Source: Eleusine coracana subsp. coracana (Eukaryota; Streptophyta; Magnoliopsida; Poales; Poaceae). From it: a stretch of 64,000 nucleotides of DNA. This document shows, piece after piece, positions 11,629-22,142 of this stretch. The notes beneath the pieces were generated by a model. It ran no database searches. It was not told the origin of the DNA and saw only the letters and a list, made by a program, of their open reading frames with translations. A program made the translations under genes and the position numbers. Location of the stretch: assembly GCA_032690845.1 (NCBI GenBank), contig CM064417.1:20676501-20740500 (forward strand), read 5' to 3'. The stretch's first letter is position 1. Each line of letters starts with the position of its first letter.

Positions 11629-12760
11629 GTGTGTGAGAGACATCTCTTTCTCTACCAAATAGTGGGAGGAAGAGGGTGGCTTCCTAGCCTTGTATCCGGG
11701 GATCTTGTAAGTATGTTTCTATGATATGAAAGCTATTTTCATGCTCAAGATCTTCCTCTCTCTCTAAATCCTGAATTTCTATCTTTCTCTATTTTCAGAG
11801 CTGTTTTCGTGGTGATTTTCAATCTCGTTTTTCAGTGGGTTTTGGTACAAATTTCTTGAGGGATCTTGGTGCTTGGACATGCCTAAACATTCCTTCATGG
11901 ATCCTTGGTTGAGTCCTAGGCAAGGGCACTCTTGATTTGGTAGATTTCCTCAAGAACATTCAAACCCTAGAGCTTTTGGTAAAACCTCAAATTAATGATG
12001 AATTCTTGAGATTTTCATGTGATTCCACTTGGAAAAGGAACGTCCTACCATGAGACACCTCCTGTCCAAGTTTCGTGATTTTTGGAGTTCATTTGGTTAG
12101 GTTTAGCCAATTTTCTAACCGAGTCACGAGTTCACTTTTGATTCTGGAAAGTGTCGATCGGCACTGCAGATATCTGAACCGGCACTGCAGGTGCGCGAGA
12201 AAGAACCCCTGTTCGGCACTGCTGATGGCTGGACCGGCACTGCTGGTAGCTTGGGTCTGAACCCGCATCAGCATTACCGATGTATCGACCGGCACTACTG
12301 ATGAGCTATGTTTGTGTGTTCTGGTAACTTTGCTTCCTCTGTCGACCAGCACTGCCGATACCTATGACCTGCACTACCGATGCGCTCTGACCGTTTCTTT
12401 CTAGAGTTTTGAGAACCCCGCACCGGCACTACCGATGCATGTGACTGGCACTGCCGATGGTCCCAACCGGCACTACCGATGTCGATGATCGGCACTGCTG
12501 ATGGTAGTCCAGTGAGGTCTGTCTTGTGTGTATTTCTTTGACTGGGTCGAGTCTTTGTTGCTCTCCTTTGTTTCCGCTGTGTTCCACTGCTGTTGTTGAT
12601 CACTCCTAGGGTTGGCACATCACAAGTTGGTGTGTGGCCTTGCTAATTGGTTTAGAGGTTGGCTTGGGTTTGTATTGGGATATAGGCCATGTTCTTGTAA
12701 AGAACTTTAATTGCCTCCCATTCACCCTCCCCCCCTCCCCTCTGGTCGCCTTCTCGGTCC
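11629..12760 (+). mobile_element. Element A 3' LTR, right part
   Basis: This resumes the LTR cut by G1. It includes a cluster of accggcact[ga]ccgatg repeats (separate entry). It ends with a pyrimidine-rich tract and cgccttctcggtcctt, much like the end of the C LTR (cgccttcggtccttaca at 58343). From about 12761 the sequence is gag of family B/D, so the normal LTR boundary and target duplication are missing. Confidence 0.65.
12153..12505 (+). repeat. Cluster of near-palindromic CGGCACTGCCG repeats in the A LTR
   Basis: About 15 degenerate copies of a 16-nt unit close to accggcactgccgatg (core CGGCA-c-TGCCG) lie at irregular 15-35 nt spacing. Clear copies are near 12177, 12232, 12288, 12423, 12467 and 12490. 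Compare the CGG...CCG clusters in the D and C LTRs. Confidence 0.85.
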
Positions 12761-14275
12761 TTCAAAAACCTTCTCCACCAACAAAGTTCTTGGGAATCTT
12801 CTATCCCAAAAACAACAAAATGATCAAGCTTACAAGATAAATGCCTTGATCAAGCAAATTGAGGTAGCAAATGGTGGCAAAAGTGATGTAGTACTCAAAG
12901 CTACATAAGAGAAGCAAGAGAACAAGAAGATAGTAGAAGAAAGTCATGAGAGATGGCACTCATCGTGAAGAGATTCACAAGGTTCTTGAAGAAGGATGGA
13001 TCCAAGAAAAGGGATCATGACGAGAGTAATCCAAGGAAGTCAAAGCATCTTTGCTACATTTGTGGTAGCAAAGGACATTTCATGGCGGAATGCCTAGAAA
13101 CCCCCAAGAACAAGGATGGCAAGAAAAGTGAGAAGTATCATAAGAAGCATAGAAGACATCACCGGGGTGAAGCTTATATTGGACAAGAGTGGAAATCCGA
13201 TGGATCATCCTGTTCCTTCGAATTCGAATCCGACTCGGATAAAGGAGGTCTTGCTATTTGGTGTCACTCCCACCAGCACTTCCCTGTTTGGAAGCTTGAG
13301 TGATGATGAAGATGATACTATCCACAAATGCTTCATGGCCAAAAGCTCCAAGGTAACATCTAATGAAAGTATTTCAATTCCTACTATAAATAAACTTATG
13401 ACTATGCTGGAGGAATAAAAGGAAGAAAATGAAAGGCAAGAGGAGCTTCTTGAGGAACAAGAAGCCATGCTTATCCAAGAGAAGGAATGAAACCTTGAAC
13501 TTGAGAACTTCTAGAGGTTGAGGGGAAGAAAAAATAAGGACTTGTCAACGTCTCTCAAAGATATGACAAAAGAAAGTAAGACACTTAAAAGCTGTGACAC
13601 TCCAAGAGGAGTGCGATGTCTTGAAAAAGGCTCATAATTCTCTTAAAGTGCAAATCAAGGCACTTAAGTGTAACACTTCCTCCTCTGAAGCTTCATCTTT
13701 CCCCTCTACTAGCAATGGTTGTGCTAGGTGCTACAAAGTTGATGTTGAAGCATGTGCAACAAACATAAAGGAAATTGATGAGTTGAGGAAGCAAGTACAA
13801 GTGCTTTAGGAACAAGCACAACAAAAGAAGAAGGTCGATGATGATGAAAAGGCCGAGTATTCAAGGGGTGCATACATGAACATAAGGCCGACACATGTGA
13901 TGGATGGCATTGGCTATAAGGAAGGTGCCAAGTACAATGCAGGAGAGACCAAGAATGGCACCAAATTCATCAAGTTCACCAAAGAGGTGAAAACCAAAAG
14001 AAGCAAGTTAGGAAAGAGAAGCAAGTCTACAACAACAAAACTAACCAATCTTCTCTTATTTATGATTTGAATGTTAATGCAACTAACCCCTCTTGTGCTC
14101 TCTTTAATGACTTCAATACATCATATGTGCAAATGAGAAACATGCATGGCCGTGTGTATGCCAAATATGTTGGGCCACGCAACAAGAGGTCAAAGACTTG
14201 TGTGTGGGTGCCCAAAGCACTTGTTACTAATGTGAAAGGACCCAAACAAATTTGGGTACCTAAAAACAAAGCTTA
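12761..14275 (+). pseudogene. Copia B gag, C-terminal two thirds (broken)
   Basis: It begins inside the gag core at the segment that in D lies at 22881. The zinc knuckle CYICGSKGHFMAEC is intact at about 13051-13092. A lysine/histidine-rich linker, a Ser/Glu/Asp patch and a long charged coiled-coil region (13400-13860) follow. The end motif CVWVPKALVTNVKGPK near 14200 and the repeated WVPK are typical of SIRE-type gag. Stops at 12907, 13416, 13487 and 13807 and shifts near 12955 and 13240 break it. It would package RNA in particles. Confidence 0.88.
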
Positions 14276-17200
14276 AATCTATTTTATAGGAATAACTCCT
14301 CCGGTGGGTCTAAGTTGGGTGATCGATAGTGGATGCATCAATCATGTGACCAGAGACAAGAAAATGTTTGACTCCTTCGAGTGAAGTAAAGAAAAGAATG
14401 AGTACATAACCTTTGGTGACAATAGAAGAGGTCAACTTTTGGGTTATGGTAACATTTCTTTAAGTTTTTCGCATTCGCTTTCAAAAGTTATGCTTGTTGA
14501 CAAGGTTGACTTCAATCTATTGTCTATTTCACAATTATGTGGGATGAGCTTTGATTGCTTGTTCAACGATAAGGGTGTGACCGTCGCAAAGAGAGAAGAT
14601 GACTCGATTGCCTTTAAGGGTGCATTTAAGGGAAAACTTTATGTTGTATATTTCTCCATGGATAAAGCAAAACTTGACACATGCTTAATAGCAAAATCTA
14701 ACATGGGTTGGTTGTGGCATAGAAAGCTTGCCCATGTTGGTATGAGAAATCTTCACAAACTCCAAAAGGGCGGCCACATTCTTAGACTAACGGATGTTTG
14801 CTATGTAAAAGATAAAATTTGCAGTGCTTGTCAAGCGGGAAAACAAGTTGGAGCTCCTCACCCCGCCAAGAAAATTGTGACAACCACAAGACCTTTGGAG
14901 ATACTACACTTCGACCTTTTTGGTCCGGTGGCCTACATAAGCATTGACGGTAACAAGTCTAGTCTTGTAATTGTTGATGGTTATTTTTCTTCACATGGGT
15001 ATTCTTTTTGCAGGATAAAGACGAAGTGAAGGATGTGCTCAAGACCTTCTTGAAGAGAGTTCAAAATGAATATGAAGTTAAAATCAAGGCAATAATAAGT
15101 GACAATGGCACCGAGTTCAAGAACACTCAAGTAGAAGAATATCTTGAAGAGGAAGGCATCAAGCATGAATTTTTAGCACCCTACTCTCCTAATAAAATGG
15201 GGTAGCTGAAAGGAAGAACCGTACTCTCATTGAGATGGTAAGAACATCCGACCGTTTTGGGGCTGAAGCCGTTAACACTGCATGTCATGCCTCCAACCGG
15301 TTGTATCTCCATCGACTATTGAGAAAAACTTCATATGAGCTACTACCCAGTAACAAGCCTAATATTTCTTATTTTTGTATCTTTGGGAGAAAATGCTTCA
15401 TGCTTAACAAGAAACCCAAAACTTCCAAGTTTGCTACAAAAGTTGATAAAGGTTTCTTCCTAGGGTATGGATCAAATGTTCACACCTATCATGTATTCAA
15501 CAAAACCACCATGTTGAAATTGCACGTGATGTGACATTTGATGAATCTAACTGGTTGCAATAAAAAGAATGGCAATTGTTGATATGAGACCACAAGAACC
15601 AAAAAAAGATGAAGATCAACCCTCTCCTTCAAGTCAAGACCAACCATGCACAAATCATGATCAAGATGATCAAGATCAAGGTGGTCGGTGATAGCGATCA
15701 TGAGCAAGCATCAAGTGATGATTCTCTAAGACATGATCAAGAGGTTGATAAAGGTTGTGGTCAAGGAAGCTCATATCCACCTCATCCAAGAGTGCACCAA
15801 AGCATACAACATGATCACCCTCTAGAACAAATTCTTGGTGACATTGACAAAGGGGCTAATCACTAGATATTGAGTTTGTAATTTTGGTGAACATTACTCT
15901 TTTGTCTCTTCTTTGGAGCCATTTAGAGTAGAAGATGCACTCGAGGATTCGGATTGGATGATGGCCAAGCAAGAAGAATTGAACAACTTCACAAGAAATA
16001 AAGTGTGGACATTGGAGGAAAGACCAAAAAACAAGAATGTTGTGGGCACTAAATGGGTGTTCTGCAACAAACAAAATGAAGACGGTGTTGTGACAAGAAA
16101 CAAGGCAAGGCTCATGGCAAAGGGATACTCACATGTAGAAGGATTGGATTTTGATGAAACCTTTACCCCCGTGGTAAGGCTTGAATCAATTCGTATACTA
16201 CTTGCTTTTGCCACTCATCATGATTTCAAGTTTTATCAAATGGATGTCAAGAGTGCTTTTCTCAACGGGCCAATCAAGGAAGAAGTGTATGTGGAGCAAC
16301 CATCAGGTTTTGAAGACCCCTCATATCCTAACCATGTTTACATGCTCCATAAGGCGCTCTATGGGCTCAAGCAAGCACCAAGAGCAAGATATGAATGCCT
16401 TAGGGATTTTCTTTTAATAAAAGGTTTTAAAATGGGCAAGGCCGATGCAACTCTCTTCACAAACCGCTTTGACAATGACATCTTTGTATGACAAATTTAT
16501 GTCAACGACATAATACTTGGTCCTACTAATAAAGCTTTTTCTGATGAGTATAGCAAGATAATGACCAAGAGGTTCAAGATGTCCATGATGGGAGAATTGA
16601 TGTTCTTTCTAGGCTTCCATGTGAAGCAACTCAAGGAAGGTACCTTTCTATGTGAAGCCAACTACACACAAGATATCTTAAAGAACTTTGACATGGCAAG
16701 GCAAAGCCCATCAAGACTCCCATGGCAACAAAAAGGTCACCTCGAGCTCACTAAAAAGGACAAGCCGGTTGATCAAAAGGTATATCGTTCTATGATCAGA
16801 TCCTTGCGTTATCTTAGTGCATCTAGGCCTAACATCATGCTTAGTTGTGTATGTGTGCATGATTTCAAGCCGCTCCTTTGGAGTGTCACATGGTAGCCAT
16901 TAAAAGAACCTTGAGATATTTGGTTCACACACCCAACCTAGGGCTTTGGTACCCCAAGGGTTGAAGGTTCAACCTAATAGGCTATTCTGATGCACATTAT
17001 GCTGGGGATAAGGTGGATAGAAAGAGCACCTCTGGGACATGCCAATTCATGGGTAGGTCCCTAGTATCATGGTCATCCAAGAAACAAAATTCTGTTGCTC
17101 TATCCACAACCGAAGCGGAGTATGTTGTAGGCGGTAGTTGTTGTGCACAACTATTATAGGTGCAACAAACTCTAAAGGACTATAGTTACAATTTGAATCG

Positions 17201-17402
17201 AGTCCCTCTCCTATGTGACAATGAGAGTGCCATAAAGCTTGCTTACAGTCCCATTGATCACTCTATCAAGGGGGATAACAAAATTAGTCATGTGAGAACC
17301 GAAGAAGAATTGGCTGATATATTTACCAAGCCACTAGATGAAAACCGTTTTTGCTATCTAAGGAGTGAACTTAATATTCTTGATTCTAGCAATGTGGTTT
17401 GA
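14276..17402 (+). pseudogene. Copia B pol: protease, integrase, RT, RNase H (broken)
   Basis: The protease motif VIDSGC near 14321 retains Asp-Ser-Gly. Integrase has the HHCC finger (WHRKLAHVGMRNLHKL, CSACQAGKQ at 14718-14850), then LHFDLFGPV and ISDNGTEF near 14905 and 15097. RT starts near 15910 (EPFRVEDAL, NKVWTLEERP, GTKWVFCNK, MDVKSAFLNG, YGLKQAPRA). The RT active site reads YVNDIILG near 16498-16521, an Asp-to-Asn change in the catalytic pair. RNase H runs 16980-17400 (SDAHYAGD, RKSTSGTCQFMG, EAEYVV). Stops at 16489, 16894 and 17157 and several shifts make it nonfunctional. Order protease-integrase-RT-RNase H is diagnostic of Ty1/copia. Confidence 0.93.
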
Positions 17403-18362
17403 AATCTTGCACATCTACTGTGACTTAGAGTAATCTTTTTCAAATATAAAGATGTTGCAAAATGTTGATTGCTTTGTTTTTGGAAAAATATTTGGTTCTT
17501 GATCATTGCATCATGCTGATGTGGATGTAATCATTGTTGGAATGATTGATTGTGGCTGGTTGCTTTCACTGAAACTTTTTCATAATTGAGCTTGTTAATG
17601 AGATCAGTAAGATACCTATCTAATCGTAAGCATAGCTAAAGAAGAAGATGTTGAAGATAAGCAATTTCTGCCAAAGAAGGCAAGTCAGCTTTACCCTAGT
17701 CGGATAAAATCCGATCCTATTGGATAATGTCTGGCACTTGGTTCCTGTCAGATAATGTCTGACCCAATCGAACATTATCTGACTATGTGAATTTTCGCCC
17801 ATATCAGGGCCCGAGCTTACCCCTTCATTTCAAACCCCTCATTCATTGAAACTGTCTCACTCTCATCTCTCAACCAGTGACCAAGGCTCCCCTGCGGTGA
17901 TCTCCCTCTCCCGCCAGTAAAAGGATCAAGTTTGAGGCGGAGGGGACTTCCCTCATCTAATAAAGTCTGAGGATCTTCATTGTCTCAAGGTTTCCCCTCT
18001 TTTTCCCTTCTCTCTCCTAGTGTTGGGGCTTGACTTTGAATGCTAGGTTATACCCTAATTTCCCCACCATTGTAGTTCATGGAGATAGTTCCTAGGATGC
18101 TATAGATGCTTTGTATGCAATATGGATTGGAGTTGTGGTTAGATTTGAGAAAGCTCAACTTTTTGTGGAAATTTTGGGGGAGTCGAACAATGCCAGGGTC
18201 AGTCGGACAATGTCCGACGTCGGATAATAGCCGAATCTATCGGATAATGTCCGACTCCACCCAAATTTCTCAAAAAATCTCTGTTTTCTCTCTTATGATC
18301 ATGTTGTCTTGAAAAATCCTTCACTCTCTCAACCTATCCCTCCATCTATCCTTTTTGTCAGG
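17403..18362 (+). promoter_or_regulatory. Copia B pol-env spacer with palindrome cluster; possible internal promoter
   Basis: This noncoding spacer lies between RNase H and the env-like ORF. Degenerate copies of gtcggacaatgtccgac occur at 17697-17790 and again at 18188-18262; the same unit packs the U3 part of this family's LTR. Between them is CT-rich leader-like sequence (17820-17900) and a T-rich stretch. The segment tatcctttttgtcag ends 2 nt before the env ATG at 18363 and resembles a 3' splice site. Promoter activity is inference. Confidence 0.5.
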
Positions 18363-19909
18363 ATGTCTGTACTTGTCTCAGGGGGAGAAGCGATCCAAGT
18401 AGGTGGATGATGCCGAAGGCACCAAAACCAAGAGAAGAAAACCTCGCATTGTGCATCTTCACTATGTTGAGCATTGTGGGGAAGATGAGCCCACTGAGAT
18501 CAACTGTGTAATGACCAATGCAGTGGTTGATCGCTCTTTGAATAGAGCGCCTATCAACTATGTGAAAGCCACTAAAGAGGCAAGTTGTGAGGCGAGAGAA
18601 ATCAATTACTATGCAGCGAAGAAGGAGACCATTTATGCTAGGTTCTGGTCTCACTTCCATATGGCTTGGTATGTGTGTGCCTACAAGAGCACGAAGCATC
18701 CAACCATAACAATATAGTACATCAACTAGGAGTACATGAAAAACAAGAAAAACTTAGTATTCATGGAAATCATTGAAGCTTGTGAGTATCATGGAATCAA
18801 GGACATTATGGGTTTCAGTACAACTGGAATCAAGAGATTGTGTTACAGTTTTACTCCACTGTGTATTTTGATGAAAGGGCAAAGAAGTTAACTTGGATGA
18901 CAGATGGTGAGAGGTATTCGCGCACTTTATCTCACTTCAATTCTTTGCTTGATATAAGGGACTCCTGTGATGAACCAATGTGCATTCATGATGGTCACAC
19001 ACAATGGACCCCTCCTTGATGAAGTACATGTATCTCAATGAGGATGATTGCAATCCTCCCTATGCTGCAGGTTTCAAGCCCTTCTACAATGTGCTTCATA
19101 GGATGGTTAGGGTTTCCATTGCACCTAGAAGTGGAAATGCTGATCATGTTTCTGGATTTGAAAAGGATCTTCTTGACTGGATTGGCGGCTCTGAGAAGTT
19201 TAATGTGTTTGACTTCATCTACTCACAGATGTGGCATGTGGTGATTACAGCTAGTCGTGGCTGTGCTTATGCTCCCTTCATCATGTTCATGATTGAGAAA
19301 GTGACAAAGAAGACCTTTAAGAAAGATTGTGAGCATAAGAGTCTGATGCCAAATGTTCCTCCAAGTGCTGCTAGTGGTGCTTCCACTCCTAGGCAAGCTT
19401 CCTCCAGTGAGCCTATCTCACCATTAGCACCCCTAGCCAGGTCCACTCCAGGTCCTTCCCACCAGTGCAGAGGTAGAGGATCTAGCAAGAAAAGGGGAGG
19501 TCTTTTCAAGATGCTCAGAGGACTATTTAGCATTTGCAACAGACTTGATGCCAGGCTTGACAACATTAAGAAGCATCAAGATGTGTTGAACAAGCGTCAA
19601 AAGGCCATATATGATCATCTAGCTGTTCAGCCTCCTCGTCCTCCATCCCCAGATCCTGCACCCTATCCTCCTCCAGATGAGAATCCTTGGAGTACCTTCA
19701 CTAATGAGGAGTCACAGTACATTGGATACTATCCATCCTATGCCTATCCTACTGCTACAGTTGGAACTAGTGCTGCTGGACCCTCCCACACTAGGTTTGA
19801 TGATGAGGATGATAATGAGGATGAGATTATGGAGGAGACACCACCATGAGGGATGAATGATGAGGATGATGAAGATGATGAGGACATCAACTATGATGAC
19901 GATCAGTGA
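18363..19909 (+). pseudogene. Copia B env-like third ORF (broken)
   Basis: This is the ORF downstream of pol that marks SIRE-type elements; its function is unknown. The start at 18363 matches the ATG of the D copy at 32949. The N-terminal part is basic (KTKRRKPRI near 18424), with a central conserved block around 19004-19330 (MDPSLMKYMYLNEDD, VFDFIYSQMWHVVI, MIEKVTKKTFKK). Then come a Ser/Pro-rich stretch, a basic patch (GSSKKRGGLFKMLRGLF), a heptad-like helix (RLDARLDNIKKHQDVLNKRQ), a proline-rich segment and a very acidic end to the stop at 19909. I see no signal peptide or clear membrane span. Stops near 18402, 18717, 18730 and 19849 and shifts break it. 'Env' is a positional label only; a gag-like or DNA-binding role is equally possible. 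Confidence 0.75.
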
Positions 19910-20376
19910 TTTCTTCCCTTCCTTTTTGGTGTCTTGATGCCAAAGGGGGAGAAAAAGTTCAGCCAAGGAGAAGAAGTTCAGCTAGCTATGTCTTTTTATG
20001 TATCTTGTGATCTCGTTGAACATGTCATTTATGTGTTTTCAAACTTTTGGGTGAACCTTATTTGTGTAAGACTTATTTATGCTACCTATGTGATGGACTA
20101 TATGTTATGAAAATGTGGCTTGATGTAATGTTATTATTTTCCCTTTAGTTTACATTTGTGTGATTCACATGTCATATGCATTGTTGTTTTTCTTTTTATA
20201 TTGATGCTATGTGGAACAATGCAAGGAAATAGGGGGAGCTCTTCTACTTTTCTCTCAAATTTGTGTATATGGGTTGATAATGCCCAACTTGGAATTCAAT
20301 TCATGCACACATTTAGGGGGAGCTCCTATTTATTTATTCTGTCTTTTAATGCTCTTTTATCTATGAACTGGGAGAT
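19910..20376 (+). other. Copia B 3' untranslated region, polypurine tract damaged
   Basis: It contains ttgatgccaaagggggagaa at about 19936-19955, shared with D (58545), C (56108) and A (2738). Just before the LTR the D copy has accaaaaaggggggagat, but here about 40 bp including most of the tract are missing, leaving gaactgggagat. Confidence 0.8.
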
Positions 20377-20709
20377 TGAAAGTGCATCTAGGCCTCTAAT
20401 TATGGTTTTGACTGATTGACATCAATACAATTAAAAATGACTAATATTTCCATTGAGCATGTGAACAGTTTCAAATTGTTGATTTATTTGAGAGCAAGGA
20501 AATTAAAAGAGAAAGAAAAGAAAAACCAACAAAGTGTAAATCTTGGAAAAGGAGTACCTATGCTCAAGAATCAAGGCTTATTCTTTTTATATTTTATCTT
20601 GAGTATAGGAACACCGTACTATCAAGAGGGACACAAAAGAAATATGTGTTGAAAGACCAAGTGCTCAAATCATATTCCAAGAGTCAAATGTTTCACTCCA
20701 AATCTTTTT

Positions 20710-21146
20710 CATCGGACAGTGTCTGGCTCTATCAGACATTATAGTCGGATTCCAGGAGGTCGCACACTATTTTTGATTCAGTGGAGTCGGACAATGTCCA
20801 ACTCACTCGGACTCCAAAACGGTGCACAACTCATCAACCCAGGAAGAGTAGGACAATGTCCGACTCTAGTAGGACAATGTCCAACTCATCGGACAATGTC
20901 CGACTCTATAGGACAATGTCTGACTACCAGAAAAATCCGAAGCTACCGGTCAATGCCTTTGGACTCTAGAAAGGTGCAAATCTCACCAAGTGAAGAAGAC
21001 TCCGACAATGTCCAATTCTATCGGACAATGCCCGACTATCCTATGATCAAAGAAATATCCGAGTCCCTCGAACCATCCGACCGGACTCCAGAGCCGCGCA
21101 CATTGATTTGTCAGACAATGTCCGACTCCAGTCGAACAATGTCCGA
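20710..21146 (+). repeat. Cluster of tcggacaatgtccga palindromes in D-family LTR
   Basis: About ten copies of a near-perfect palindrome of 14-16 nt (tcggacaatgtccga) lie here, perfect near 20890 and with 1-3 changes near 20711, 20787, 20851, 20870, 20911, 21002, 21019, 21111 and 21131. The last copy is about 40 nt upstream of the TATA box. The matching LTR has a similar cluster at 59334-59765. Confidence 0.92.
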
Positions 21147-21184
21147 TAATGATTTCTCATAACGGCTCTTTTTCAAGCCTTTGC

Positions 21185-21192
21185 TATAAAAA
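21185..21192 (+). promoter_or_regulatory. TATA box of the middle D-family LTR
   Basis: TATAAAAA lies about 40 nt after the last palindrome. The same motif in the same context is at 59797-59804 in the other LTR. Transcription would start about 30 nt downstream and define the start of R. Confidence 0.75.
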
Positions 21193-21900
21193 GGAATCCC
21201 GACCCCCTTTGGTCAGTTGGCCACTTCCACAACTGAAAAACATACTCCAAACACTTTTGAGCACTCCCCTTCTCCTCCCTTGGTTCCTACTCCAATCCTT
21301 GGTGGGTTTGAGAGAAAATTTGAGGAGATTTGATTGAGCAATACATTCCTCTCTAGAGCACTTGGTTCATCCTCAACATCAACATCTTTTGTGTTTGTTA
21401 CTCTTGGGGATTCAGCCCCTAGACGGTTAGGCGTCACCCAGAGAGCTCCCAAGTTTGTGGTTGACACGCGAGACGTTTGTATTGGCCCGTGCTTTGTGGA
21501 GATTGATAGTGAAGCTCAATCTTGCCTTGGTGGAAGCTTGAAGAGGTTTAGGGTTGAAAGAGACCCAGTACTTGGTGGATCCCTCAACAGAGACATAGGC
21601 TCCTTGGTGGAGCTGAACTTCAGTGAAAAATCCTTATGTCTCCTTGTCCTCATTTATTATTGATTAAATCCTTCTCATGTGCTTTGCTTGTTGTTATTTA
21701 TCTAGCTTGTTGTAGTGCTTACTTTCCTAGATTTTCATGTGTAGGTTGCTTGCTAGCTAGTGCCCCTTTTGCTGTTGCTTTCTTGCTTGCTTAGCTGCTT
21801 ACTCCCAGCTCAAATCGTGTAGCTTTGTACTTTTCAACGGTCGATCTATTTTTTGTTGCGAGGTCGTTAGACATTGTCCTACTCTAGTCGGATATTTGAA

Positions 21901-22130
21901 GGGGGGGGGGGTAAATAGGCGATTATCCTTGAAATTCACTTAATTCAAATAATTAATAATATTGGAAAACTTTGTCTGACTGGATTGTTCGACTATAGTC
22001 GGATATTTGAAGTAATCGAACAATATCCTACTATAGTCGAACAATCCAGTCAGACAAAGTTTTCTAATGTTATTAATTATTTTAATTAAGTGAATTTCAA
22101 GGATAATCGCCTATTTACCCCCCCCCCCCC
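21901..22130 (+). repeat. 107-bp inverted duplication at the end of the middle LTR
   Basis: Arms 21901-22006 and 22023-22130 are reverse complements with few mismatches, separated by 16 nt. Each arm is the LTR 3'-end segment (poly-C end, gcgattatcc, aattcactta, caaagttttc, gtcgaacaat). The LTR at 59009-60731 has only the right-hand arm. The left arm is flanked by a repeated gtcggatatttgaa (21888 and 21999). Confidence 0.93.
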
Positions 22131-22142
22131 TAGGCAACTCTA

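Larger units (their letters stand above)
12761..20376 (+). mobile_element. SIRE-type copia B, internal region lacking 5' LTR and gag N-terminus
   Basis: Gene order is gag (partial), protease, integrase, RT, RNase H, a 960-bp spacer and an env-like ORF, then the LTR at 20377. It aligns throughout with copia D (22880-34195 plus 58344-59008), so both are the same family. The 5' end is fused to the A LTR at about 12761, where cttcaaaa is common to both sides. The first part of gag, the primer site and the 5' LTR are gone. Confidence 0.9.
20377..22142 (+). repeat. Shared LTR of B and D (middle LTR, 1766 bp)
   Basis: It starts TGAAAGTGCATC and matches 59009-60731 closely. Its 3' end reads ctaggcaactcta where the other copy has ctaggtgactttca, so the CA end is decayed. 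It holds the palindrome cluster, a TATA box at 21185, one copy of the 48-bp unit that is triplicated in the other LTR, and an extra inverted duplication near its 3' end. Confidence 0.9.

Noticed and set aside
20710..21146. Regular short repeats resembling a CRISPR array
   Set aside because: Spacing is irregular, units are degenerate and palindromic, and the setting is a plant LTR. They are better read as cis-regulatory repeats.
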